Source of the DNA: Actinomycetes bacterium
Lineage (GTDB): Bacteria; Actinomycetota; Actinomycetes; Mycobacteriales; Micromonosporaceae
Direction: 5' to 3'
Assembly (NCBI GenBank): GCA_023437285.1
Contig: JAEZGP010000034.1
Coordinates: 1-7,431, forward strand
DNA: 7,431 bases
Shown here: positions 1 to 5,634 of the stretch, piece by piece
How positions within the stretch are numbered: the first letter of the stretch is position 1
How the letters are laid out: every line of letters begins with the position of its first letter
Position numbers and translations under genes: made by a program
The notes under the pieces: generated by a model
The model's database searches: none
Told to the model about the DNA's origin: nothing
Seen by the model: the letters and a program-made list of their open reading frames with translations, nothing else

Positions 1-861
1 GACCTGCGGCTCGGGGGTGTACCGCTGGACCGGGACGGTCAGCATGCTGTCCCCGGACGGCTGGCCCGGCAGCGGCGCGGCCTGCTGCGGCGAGGCGGCC
101 TGCGGCGGGGAGGCCTGCTGGTACGGCGCGGCCTGCTGCGGCGAGGCCTGGTACGGGGAGGCCTGCTGCGGCGGAGCCGACTGCGGCGGCTCGCCGTACG
201 GGTGGGACGGCGCGGGCGGCGGCGGGACCTGCGGCCAGCCAGTGCTCGGCGGCTGCTGCTGACCGGGCTGGGCGTAGCCGGGGGCGTAGCTCGGCTGCGG
301 GTAGCCGGGCGGGGCCTGGTGCGGCGCGGGCGTGCCGTAGTAGCCGGCCGGCAGCCGAGGCGCCCGGGGCGGGGCGTAACGGCCCTGCCAGACCCGGAAC
401 ACCACGAACGCGGCCACCGCGAACAGGGCGGCGATGAGGGTGCGCACCAGCAGGTTCTCGAAGAGCTGGCCGAGGCTGGGCCCGTTGACGCGGGACATGT
501 CGGTGGCGAACGCGGCGATGTAGGCCAAGCCGCCGAAGAACGCGCTCACCCCGTACTCGACGACAGCCACGACGGTGATGAGCTTGGCGCGGGGGGTGAC
601 CGGCCGGATGTGTGTGACGAGCAGCACGGCGAGCAACGGCAGCACGGTGGCGTGCAGCCCGACGAAGGTCTCGAAGTTCGACGAGGCGCGCGCGCCGAAG
701 CCGTCGGCCCACCCGTCCGTGGTCAGCAGCAGGTCGATGATCCCGAGCAGCAGAAACACGCCGTTGACGGCCAGGAGAACGAGCGCGGCGGGCTCCCGCA
801 GGGGTTTGGTGAGCTCGATGGCGTCGCGGTCTTCGGTGGGGGGTGTCGGCGGGTTCGTCAC
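1..861 (-). CDS. Four-TM membrane protein with Pro/Gln/Tyr-rich tail (partial)
   Basis: This minus-strand frame is open from a GTG at 861 to the window edge: 287 codons with no stop, so the C-terminus is missing. An in-frame TAG lies 10-12 nt upstream of the GTG, and no other start codon falls between them. After a short acidic, Pro-rich N-terminus there are four hydrophobic segments at about residues 25-47, 66-84, 94-118 and 138-157. From about residue 160 the protein is a low-complexity tail rich in Pro, Gln, Ala, Tyr and Ser, with motifs such as SPQQAAP, SPYQASP and GYPQPSYAPGYAQPG. This architecture is common in actinobacterial inner-membrane proteins of unknown function, where the tail is probably a disordered cytoplasmic region. 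I recognise no catalytic motif and assign no function. The gene is divergent from cofD and has no clear Shine-Dalgarno, so it is probably leaderless. The coding call is firm because third positions are G/C-biased in this frame and the hydrophobic segments make sense only here. Confidence 0.85.
   Translation of the reverse strand, partial: MTNPPTPPTEDRDAIELTKPLREPAALVLLAVNGVFLLLGIIDLLLTTDGWADGFGARASSNFETFVGLHATVLPLLAVLLVTHIRPVTPRAKLITVVAVVEYGVSAFFGGLAYIAAFATDMSRVNGPSLGQLFENLLVRTLIAALFAVAAFVVFRVWQGRYAPPRAPRLPAGYYGTPAPHQAPPGYPQPSYAPGYAQPGQQQPPSTGWPQVPPPPAPSHPYGEPPQSAPPQQASPYQASPQQAAPYQQASPPQAASPQQAAPLPGQPSGDSMLTVPVQRYTPEPQV
71..185. repeat. Direct repeats encoding the Pro/Gln/Ala tail
   Basis: A perfect 23-bp direct repeat occurs at 74-96 and 125-147, a 51-bp (17-codon) offset. 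Related partial copies of the GGCCTGCTGCGGCG core fill the space up to about 185. On the minus strand the repeats encode Ser-Pro-Gln-Gln-Ala-Ala-Pro-like peptides in the tail of the membrane protein. The offset is a multiple of three, so copy-number changes would keep the frame. Confidence 0.8.
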
Positions 862-880
862 AGTCGAAGCCTAATAGGTG
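862..880 (-). promoter_or_regulatory. Candidate leaderless promoter of the membrane protein gene
   Basis: On the minus strand TAGGCT (868-873) fits the actinobacterial -10 pattern TANNNT. It is followed by exactly 6 nt and then the GTG start at 861, so the transcript would begin at or next to the start codon. No GGAGG-like ribosome binding site is present. The -35 region is weak: ATGCGA, 3 of 6 matches to TTGACA at a 17-nt spacing. Confidence 0.45.
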
Positions 881-938
881 TCCGCTTCGGTCGCATGTCG
901 CGGCGAGACCACTCCCGCGCGACCTCGGGCGCCCCTGT

Positions 939-973
939 GCGCGGACGGCCGCACGCTGCGCGAGTATGGGCTC
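939..973 (+). promoter_or_regulatory. Candidate leaderless promoter of cofD-fbiB
   Basis: GAGTAT (962-967) has the A and T most conserved in a -10 element (second and last positions) and lies exactly 6 nt before the ATG at 974. No Shine-Dalgarno precedes the ATG. The matching -35 position (939-944, GCGCGG) is poor. An inverted repeat, GTGCG (937-941) with CGCAC (950-954), overlaps that -35 position and could be a binding site or chance in this composition. Confidence 0.35.
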
Positions 974-1957
974 ATGCACATCGTGGTCCTGGCCGGCGGC
1001 ATCGGCGGCGCTCGTTTCCTACTCGGCGTGCGCGCGCTGGCGCGCCGGCTCGACGCCGCCGGCACCGCGACGACCGTGACCGCCATCGTCAACACCGGCG
1101 ACGACGTCACCATGCACGGCCTGCGGATCTGCCCCGACCTGGACAGTGTCATGTACACCCTCGGCGGCGGCGCGGACACCGCGCGCGGCTGGGGCCAGGT
1201 GGGCGAGACGTGGGTCGTCAAGGAACAACTCGCGGCGTACGGGGCGGAGCCCTCGTGGTTCGGGCTGGGCGACAAGGACATCGCCACCCACCTGGTGCGC
1301 ACCCGCATGCTCGACGCCGGCTACCCGCTCTCGGCGGTCACCGAGGCGCTGTGCGTGCGCTGGCAGCCGGGCGTACGCCTGCTGCCGGCCACCGACGACC
1401 GGATGGAGACCCACGTCGTCGTCGAGGTCGACGGGCAGACCCGCGCGATCCACTTCCAGGAGTGGTGGGTGCGCTACCGCGCCGGCCTGCCGGCACAGCG
1501 GTTCGTCTTCGTCGGCGCCGAGGCGGCCAAGCCGGCGGCCGGCGTACTCGACGCGCTGCGCGAGGCCGACGTGGTGCTCATCGCGCCGAGCAACCCCGTG
1601 GTGAGCATCGCGCCGGTGCTGGGCGTGCCGGGCGTCCGCGACGCGGTGGTCGACGGGCCCGCGCCGGTCGTCGGGGTGTCCCCGATCATCGGCGGCGCCC
1701 CGGTGCGCGGCATGGCCGACGCGTGCCTGGCGGCCGTGGGCGTGGAGTGCAGCGCGTCCGGCGTGGCCGGCCTGTACGGCGCGCGGACCGCCGGCGGGGT
1801 CCTCGACGGCTGGCTCGTCGACCCCGCCGACGAGGGCACGGTCGAGGCGCCCGCCGGCCTGCGGGTGCGGGCCACCCCGCTGTGGATGACCGACGAGGAC
1901 GCCACCGCCGGCATGGTGGCGGCCGCGCTGGAGGTGGCCGGGGTGGGGCGTGACTGA
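974..1957 (+). CDS. cofD: 2-phospho-L-lactate/phosphoenolpyruvate transferase (CofD/FbiA)
   Basis: CofD/FbiA joins the deazaflavin Fo to a three-carbon phosphate unit donated as a guanylyl-activated intermediate. In bacteria this is thought to be phosphoenolpyruvate-derived, giving dehydro-F420-0 in the cytoplasm. The 327-residue product matches the usual length of about 320-330. Visible family motifs are the N-terminal Gly loop GGIGGAR (residues 8-14), NTGDD (40-44) leading into [24 protein letters not shown] (159-165), APSNPVVSI (204-212) and SPIIGG (236-241). The frame is open back to a GTG at 878, but the ATG at 974 is chosen because [19 protein letters not shown] starts exactly where the family starts and the extra 32 residues look non-coding. 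It overlaps fbiB by 8 bp, so the two are co-transcribed and probably translationally coupled. In actinobacterial literature the same gene is called fbiA. Confidence 0.96.
   Translation: MHIVVLAGGIGGARFLLGVRALARRLDAAGTATTVTAIVNTGDDVTMHGLRICPDLDSVMYTLGGGADTARGWGQVGETWVVKEQLAAYGAEPSWFGLGDKDIATHLVRTRMLDAGYPLSAVTEALCVRWQPGVRLLPATDDRMETHVVVEVDGQTRAIHFQEWWVRYRAGLPAQRFVFVGAEAAKPAAGVLDALREADVVLIAPSNPVVSIAPVLGVPGVRDAVVDGPAPVVGVSPIIGGAPVRGMADACLAAVGVECSASGVAGLYGARTAGGVLDGWLVDPADEGTVEAPAGLRVRATPLWMTDEDATAGMVAAALEVAGVGRD
1930..1952 (+). promoter_or_regulatory. Ribosome binding site and overlapping GTG start of fbiB
   Basis: GGAGGTGG (1930-1937) lies inside the end of cofD, 12 nt before the GTG at 1950. 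The GTG overlaps the last codons and TGA stop of cofD. This is the internal start of the operon, consistent with translational coupling, and unlike the cofD start it has a recognisable Shine-Dalgarno sequence. Confidence 0.55.
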
Positions 1958-3059
1958 CCCCGGGCGGACGCCGGACGCGCTGATCGTCCTGCCGGTACGC
2001 GGCATCGGCGAGGTCCGCGCGGGTACGGCGCTGGCCGAGGTCATCTGGGCGGCGGCGCCGTGGCTGCGCGACGGGGACGTCCTCGTCGTCACCAGCAAGA
2101 TCGTGTCGAAGGCGGAGGGCCGGCTGGTGCCCGTACCGCCCGAGGAGGGCCCCGCGCGCGACGCCGCCAAGGAGGCTGCGCTGGCCGCCGAGACCGCGCG
2201 TACGGTCGCCGCGCGCGGGCCGACCCGCATCGTGCAGACCCACCACGGGTTCGTCCTCGCCTCGGCGGGCATCGACGCCTCCAATGTGGACCGCGAGCAC
2301 CTCGTCCTGCTGCCCGCTGACCCGGACGCCTCCGCGCGGGCCCTGCGCGCCGCCCTACGCGACGTGTCGGGCCGGGAGGTCGCCGTGGTCATCACCGACA
2401 CGATGGGCCGGCCTTGGCGCGTCGGGCTCACCGACGTGGCGATCGGCGTGGCCGGCCTCGCGGCGCTGCGCGACCACCGGGGCGAGGTCGACCCGTACGG
2501 CAACGACCTGCTCGTCACCCAGCTCGCGGTCGTCGACGAACTGGCCGCCGCCGGCGAGCTGGTCAAGGGCAAGACGGATCAGGTCCCGGTGGCGGTGGTG
2601 CGCGGGTTCCTGCCCCGGGCCGCCGCCGGCGCACCGGACGGCGACGGGGCGCGGGTCCTGGTCCGCGACGCGGAATCGGACATGTTCTCCCTCGGTACGG
2701 CCGAGGCCCGCGCGGACGGCCTGCGTACGGCCGCCACCCTGCCCGACCTCGCCCCGGCGGACCTGCCGGCCGGCGGATCCGTCCCCGACGAGGACCTCAC
2801 GGCCCTACTGCGGACCCTGCCCGCGGCCGAGGGCGTGCGCTTCTCGCTGCTCGACACCGGGAGCGGGCTGCTCGGGTCCGGACCCGCCGTCGCGCTGGGC
2901 GTCGCCGTACACCGGCTGCGCTGCGCGCTGTGGGCCGAGGGGATCGCCAGCGCGGGGGAGTCGGTGACCTCGGCTAATCCGCAGGCGGGACCCGCCGGGG
3001 ACGCCGTCGTGCGGCTGACGGTCAGCCGCCCTGGAGCATGGCCTGGCCCAGCGGCGTGA
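1950..3059 (+). CDS. fbiB: F420-0:gamma-L-glutamate ligase (CofE/FbiB) lacking a full nitroreductase domain
   Basis: The enzyme adds L-glutamate residues to F420-0 using GTP and divalent metal. The N-terminal ligase domain (about residues 10-250) is complete: [10 protein letters not shown] (16-25), [18 protein letters not shown] (41-58), [18 protein letters not shown] (96-113), ITDTMGRPW (148-156), DPYGNDLL (181-188), VKGKT near 208-212, and [17 protein letters not shown] as the conserved closing segment. Mycobacterial FbiB is about 448 residues, with a C-terminal FMN nitroreductase domain of about 200 residues that reduces dehydro-F420-0. Here the whole protein is 369 residues and only about 110 follow the ligase. 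That tail lacks an obvious FMN-binding start, although [20 protein letters not shown] resembles one nitroreductase helix. It ends in normal coding sequence with no frameshift that I can see. It is the second gene of the cofD operon, and its last 38 bp overlap the convergent regulator gene. Start: GTG with an upstream SD. Confidence 0.93.
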   Translation: MTDPGRTPDALIVLPVRGIGEVRAGTALAEVIWAAAPWLRDGDVLVVTSKIVSKAEGRLVPVPPEEGPARDAAKEAALAAETARTVAARGPTRIVQTHHGFVLASAGIDASNVDREHLVLLPADPDASARALRAALRDVSGREVAVVITDTMGRPWRVGLTDVAIGVAGLAALRDHRGEVDPYGNDLLVTQLAVVDELAAAGELVKGKTDQVPVAVVRGFLPRAAAGAPDGDGARVLVRDAESDMFSLGTAEARADGLRTAATLPDLAPADLPAGGSVPDEDLTALLRTLPAAEGVRFSLLDTGSGLLGSGPAVALGVAVHRLRCALWAEGIASAGESVTSANPQAGPAGDAVVRLTVSRPGAWPGPAA

Positions 3060-4158
3060 GCATGTGCACCATCGCGTGCCGGTGCCGGTGGCTCGTGAGC
3101 AGGCCGGCGTTGCGCAGCACGGTGGCGTGCTGGCTGGCGGCGGCGATCGACACGCCCGCCCGACGGGCCAGGTCGCTGGTCGAGCAGCCGCCGCCGATCG
3201 CCGCCAGGACCGCGGCCCGGTTGCGGCCGACCAGCGCACCCAGGTGCGTACCCGGGTCGTTTTCCGCGCCGTCGGCGCTCACCCAGCCGTGCGGCCGGTT
3301 GATCGGGTAGACGAGGACAGGCCTGCGGTCGGGGTCGCGCAGCGTCACCGGATAGCGCCAACAGAAGTACGACGGAACGAGCGTGAGGCCCCGCCCGGCC
3401 AGGTGCAGTTCCTGGTCGACCGGGTAGGTGACGTGCAACACCCCGTCGCGCCAGCGCATCGACGGGCTGAGGCTGTCGAGCAGGCCGACGGTCCCGCCGT
3501 CGAGCGCGACGCGACCGAGTCGCGTGCGCTCAGCCTCGAAGGCGCCTGTCACCCGCGTCCACATGGGTGCCAGCACCGCCTCGTGGTAGGACCGCATGGC
3601 GTCGGTCACGGCGGTCATCACCGCGCTGTCGCCCCGCGTCAGGCCGGACACCGCCGGGGGCAGCGTGTTGGCGGCCGCGAGCAGGTCGAGGTCGGTGCGC
3701 AGTAGCCGGGCGGGGGTGCTGCGGATGGCCTCCAGACCGGTGTCGAGGTCGGCCCCCACCGACTCCGAGGGGGTGAGAAAGTCGGCGAAGTACCCCGACA
3801 CGGGCAGCAGGGCGAAGACCAGCGCGAGGTCGCGCGACAGCTCCGGGACCGCCTTCGCGGGACGGCTCCCGGACCGTGTGTCTTCGGGCGGCGCGGCGTC
3901 GGGCGGCGTGGCGTCGGAGCGCGTGGGTCCGGGCCGGGTGGCGTCGGACCGCGTGGCGTCGCGCGGCGCGACGTCGGGCCGCGACAGTTGCGGCCGGCGC
4001 AGTCTCGTCAGCGCTGCGGTCCGCCAGGCGCTCAGTGCGGGATCGAGGTTGCGACCCCGCAACCGGAACATGCTCAGCACGATCTCCCAGATCGGGTCCG
4101 GCTCAGGCAGGACCGTGATCCGGGTGACGTCCTCCGCCGAGAAAAAGATCTTCAACAT
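3022..4158 (-). CDS. ArsR-family winged-helix transcriptional regulator (DUF5937 type)
   Basis: A 378-residue predicted DNA-binding regulator. The N-terminus ([14 protein letters not shown]... [15 protein letters not shown]) and the middle segment ([16 protein letters not shown], then [38 protein letters not shown] and PSYFCW spread to about residue 300) fit the DUF5937 domain typical of actinobacterial ArsR-like proteins. The C-terminal winged helix spans about 308-372, with [20 protein letters not shown] (from 328) as helix-turn-helix, then LRNAGLL and a wing with [11 protein letters not shown]. There is no Cys pair of a metal-sensing ArsR, so the ligand is unknown and the DUF5937 part may sense a small molecule. 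Residues about 60-94 are a five-residue tandem repeat ([15 protein letters not shown] and so on) inserted between two parts of the N-terminal domain. The ATG at 4158 is chosen for its family-like N-terminus and the promoter just upstream; no SD is seen. Targets are unknown: autoregulation is likely, control of the F420 or mannose genes is only possible. Confidence 0.88.
   Translation of the reverse strand: MLKIFFSAEDVTRITVLPEPDPIWEIVLSMFRLRGRNLDPALSAWRTAALTRLRRPQLSRPDVAPRDATRSDATRPGPTRSDATPPDAAPPEDTRSGSRPAKAVPELSRDLALVFALLPVSGYFADFLTPSESVGADLDTGLEAIRSTPARLLRTDLDLLAAANTLPPAVSGLTRGDSAVMTAVTDAMRSYHEAVLAPMWTRVTGAFEAERTRLGRVALDGGTVGLLDSLSPSMRWRDGVLHVTYPVDQELHLAGRGLTLVPSYFCWRYPVTLRDPDRRPVLVYPINRPHGWVSADGAENDPGTHLGALVGRNRAAVLAAIGGGCSTSDLARRAGVSIAAASQHATVLRNAGLLTSHRHRHAMVHMLTPLGQAMLQGG
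3878..3982. repeat. Seven-unit 15-bp tandem repeat inside the regulator gene
   Basis: Seven consecutive 15-bp units lie at 3878, 3893, 3908, 3923, 3938, 3953 and 3968. The consensus on the plus strand is about GTGGCGTCGGNCCGC, for example GTGGCGTCGGAGCGC and GTGGCGTCGGACCGC. Units differ from each other at a few positions. On the minus strand they encode the pentapeptides [30 protein letters not shown] and PEDTR, so gain or loss of units is always in frame. The peptide is polar and proline-rich and is probably a flexible linker. Confidence 0.9.
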
Positions 4159-4199
4159 GGCCCAAAACGACTATACCGACGCCGAGCTACCAGCGAGTT
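4159..4199 (-). promoter_or_regulatory. Promoter of the ArsR-type regulator gene
   Basis: On the minus strand TATAGT (4170-4175) is a near-ideal -10 element. It lies 11 nt before the ATG at 4158, giving a leader of only a few nucleotides, and no SD is present. The -35 position (about 4193-4199) is weak (AACTCG/ACTCGC) but is overlapped by the inverted repeat at 4197-4216. Confidence 0.55.
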
Positions 4200-4216
4200 T
4201 CACGCTGAGCTGAAAC
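4197..4216. promoter_or_regulatory. Inverted repeat, candidate operator of the regulator
   Basis: GTTTCA (4197-4202) and TGAAAC (4211-4216) form a perfect 6-bp inverted repeat with an 8-nt centre. With a 2-nt bulge the symmetry continues outward as CGAG (4194-4197) and CTCG (4219-4222). It is AT-richer than its surroundings and touches the -35 region of the regulator's own promoter. Dimeric ArsR-type proteins bind such dyads, so an autoregulatory operator is a reasonable inference. Confidence 0.45.
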
Positions 4217-4355
4217 GTCTCGACGACGCGACAACCGGTTCGCAATGCTGACGCCGCCGGGAAGCGGGGCCCCGGACGCCGACGGGGGACCACGGCCGAC
4301 ACGTCGTCCGTGGCGCGCCCGGTGCGCCGCTCCCCCGGCCGAGCGCTGACCCGCG
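4217..4355. other. Non-coding part of the 314-bp gap between the regulator gene and manC
   Basis: I see no credible gene here; the open frames have no family resemblance and no start signals. It contains a 10-bp palindrome around GGGGCCCC (4265-4274) and an inverted repeat CCACGG (4290-4295)/CCGTGG (4308-4313) that could form a weak 6-bp hairpin with a 12-nt loop. The hairpin may help stop transcription coming from manC before it reaches the regulator promoter, but no T-tract follows. Confidence 0.4.
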
Positions 4356-4476
4356 TGCCGCGCCGGCGCCGCGGCCGTCAGTGCTGCGCACCGTTCGTCA
4401 GCGCCGCGAACCGTTCGTCAGTGCCGCGCAGCGGCGGCAGCGGTCGTCAGTGCCGCGCCGCGGCAGCGGTCGTCAG
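4356..4476. repeat. Degenerate tandem-repeat array overlapping the manC stop codon
   Basis: Five adjoining units end in CGTCAG on the plus strand (CTGACG on the minus strand): 4356-4381 (26 bp), 4382-4401 (20), 4402-4421 (20), 4422-4450 (29) and 4451-4476 (26). Units begin TGCCGCG or a close variant (GTCAGTGCCGCG is shared by units 4 and 5) and share C(C/G)GTTCGTCAG or CGGTCGTCAG before the boundary. Three units contain a small dyad: GCCGCG/CGCGGC (4357-4375), TGCCGC/GCGGCA (4422-4439) and TGCCGC/GCGGCA (4451-4465). The manC stop TGA (4473-4475) is part of the last CTGACG motif. The array is otherwise intergenic. Confidence 0.8.
4422..4465 (-). terminator. Candidate GC-hairpin terminator region of manC
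   Basis: Two perfect 6-bp stems follow the manC stop: GCGGCA/TGCCGC at 4451-4465 with a 3-nt loop, starting 7 nt past the stop codon, and the same stem at 4422-4439 with a 6-nt loop. Neither has a U-tract, which is common for actinobacterial terminators. Position just after a stop codon supports the call; stem length is modest. Confidence 0.4.
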
Positions 4477-5594
4477 ACGTACTCGTGATCGCCCTGGCTC
4501 TTGAGCTGCTCGACGAGGAGCTTGACGTCCTGGGCCCGGTCGCGGTGGCACACCAGCACCGCGTCGTCGGTGTCCACGATGATCAGATTCTCGACGCCCA
4601 GCGCGGCGATGAGCCGGCCCGACTCCGGCACCACGATCAGACCGCCCGCGTCGTGGAACAACACCGGGTGCTCGCCCGACTCCGTCTTGGCGGAGCCGAC
4701 CACGATGTTGCCGGCCTCGTCGGTGGCGTCCAGGACGTCACCGAGGGTGTCGAAGTCGCCGACGTCGTTCCAGCCGAACGTGCCCGGTACGGTCGCCACC
4801 AGGCCGGCCGCCGCGGCACCCTCCATCACCGCGTAGTCCACGGAGATCCGGGTCAGCTGCGGCCACACTTCGCCCAGTACGGCGTCCTGGTCCGGGCCGC
4901 CCCACGCGGCGGCGATCTCGGTCAGCCCGTCGAACAGGCTGGGCTGCTGGCGGCGCAGCTCGGCCAGGAACACATCGACCCGCCACACGAACATGCCGGC
5001 GTTCCACAGGTACCGGCCCGACGAGACGTACTCGACGGCCACGTCATGCGACGGCTTCTCGGCGAACTCCTCGACCATGCGCACCGGCCCGGGGCCGACC
5101 TGGTCGCCGCAGCGCAGGTACCCGTACCCCGTCTCGGGCTTGTTCGGGGTGATCCCGATCGTCATCAGGTAGCCCTCGCGGGCCCCGGCGACGGCCTCGC
5201 GGATCGTGCGCTCGAAGGTCTCCCGGTCGCGGACCAGGTGGTCCGCCGCGAACGAACCCATGATCGCCTCCGGTTCCCGCCGGCTGATCACGGCGGCGGC
5301 CAGCCCGATCGCGGCGCACGAGTCGCGCGGCGACGGCTCCACGAGGACATTGGCCTCGGGCAGGTCGGGCAGCTGGCGGCCGACCGCGGTGGCGTGCGCC
5401 ACACCCGTGACGACCAACGTCTGCTCCGGCACGGTGAGCCGGTCGAGCCGGTGCACCGTGGCCTGCAGCAGCGTCGCGGGCTCGCCCGTGAGCGCGTGCA
5501 GGAACTTCGGGTTACCCGCGCGGGACAGCGGCCACAGGCGCGTACCGCTGCCGCCGGCCGGGATGACCGCGTAGAGCAGAGGAGTCACTGACAT
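4473..5594 (-). CDS. manC: Mannose-1-phosphate guanylyltransferase (GDP-mannose pyrophosphorylase)
   Basis: This cytoplasmic enzyme converts mannose-1-phosphate and GTP to GDP-mannose and pyrophosphate, supplying donor for mannosylation of envelope glycans and glycolipids. The 373-residue product is a single nucleotidyltransferase domain of the usual actinobacterial length, without the fused phosphomannose isomerase domain of long proteobacterial enzymes. Motifs: the pyrophosphorylase signature AGGSGTRLWPLSR (13-25) with PKF (29-31); FAADHLV, whose Asp118-His119 fall at the expected metal/nucleotide site; FAEKP (177-181) and YLWNAGMFVW (about 195-204), the sugar-phosphate-binding region; and GWNDVGDFDTL further on. 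Start ATG at 5594 gives the family-like MSVTPLLYAVIPAGG. A promoter lies exactly upstream. It follows the GT4 gene by 40 bp on the same strand, so it may be transcribed both from its own promoter and by read-through. Mycobacterial annotation calls the orthologue manB. Confidence 0.94.
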   Translation of the reverse strand: MSVTPLLYAVIPAGGSGTRLWPLSRAGNPKFLHALTGEPATLLQATVHRLDRLTVPEQTLVVTGVAHATAVGRQLPDLPEANVLVEPSPRDSCAAIGLAAAVISRREPEAIMGSFAADHLVRDRETFERTIREAVAGAREGYLMTIGITPNKPETGYGYLRCGDQVGPGPVRMVEEFAEKPSHDVAVEYVSSGRYLWNAGMFVWRVDVFLAELRRQQPSLFDGLTEIAAAWGGPDQDAVLGEVWPQLTRISVDYAVMEGAAAAGLVATVPGTFGWNDVGDFDTLGDVLDATDEAGNIVVGSAKTESGEHPVLFHDAGGLIVVPESGRLIAALGVENLIIVDTDDAVLVCHRDRAQDVKLLVEQLKSQGDHEYV

Positions 5595-5600
5595 GCGGTA

Positions 5601-5630
5601 ATGATGCCTGGGCGGTGTTTCGAGTGTCGA
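5601..5630 (-). promoter_or_regulatory. Leaderless promoter of manC
   Basis: On the minus strand TCGACA (5625-5630, 5 of 6 matches to TTGACA) is followed after 18 nt by CATCAT (5601-5606, 4 of 6 matches to TATAAT). Six nt then separate it from the ATG at 5594. No SD is present, so the mRNA probably starts at the ATG. The promoter sits in the 40-bp gap after the glycosyltransferase stop codon. Confidence 0.55.
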
Positions 5631-5634
5631 ACCG

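Noticed and set aside
202..1953. Plus-strand open frame of 583 codons across the membrane protein gene and cofD
   Set aside because: Arg/Gly/Ala-rich translation with no family resemblance; it is a shadow frame made by high GC and crosses two well-supported genes on different strands.
1019..2572. Minus-strand open frame of 517 codons antisense to cofD and fbiB
   Set aside because: Composition typical of antisense GC-rich frames; both sense-strand genes have full family motifs.
3893..3982. Repeat in the regulator gene as a mobile-element scar
   Set aside because: No terminal inverted repeats or target duplication; a pure 15-bp periodicity is better explained by slippage.
4200..4391. Possible 63-residue minus-strand protein in the gap before manC
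   Set aside because: Low-complexity Arg/Gly/Ala sequence, no SD or promoter, overlaps the palindrome and repeat array.
4356..4476. CRISPR-like array
   Set aside because: Units are only 20-29 bp in total, have no constant repeat plus unique spacer pattern, and no cas genes are nearby.
4485..5591. Plus-strand open frame of 368 codons antisense to manC
   Set aside because: Mirror of the manC reading frame with His/Arg/Val-rich content and no domain; manC is unambiguous.
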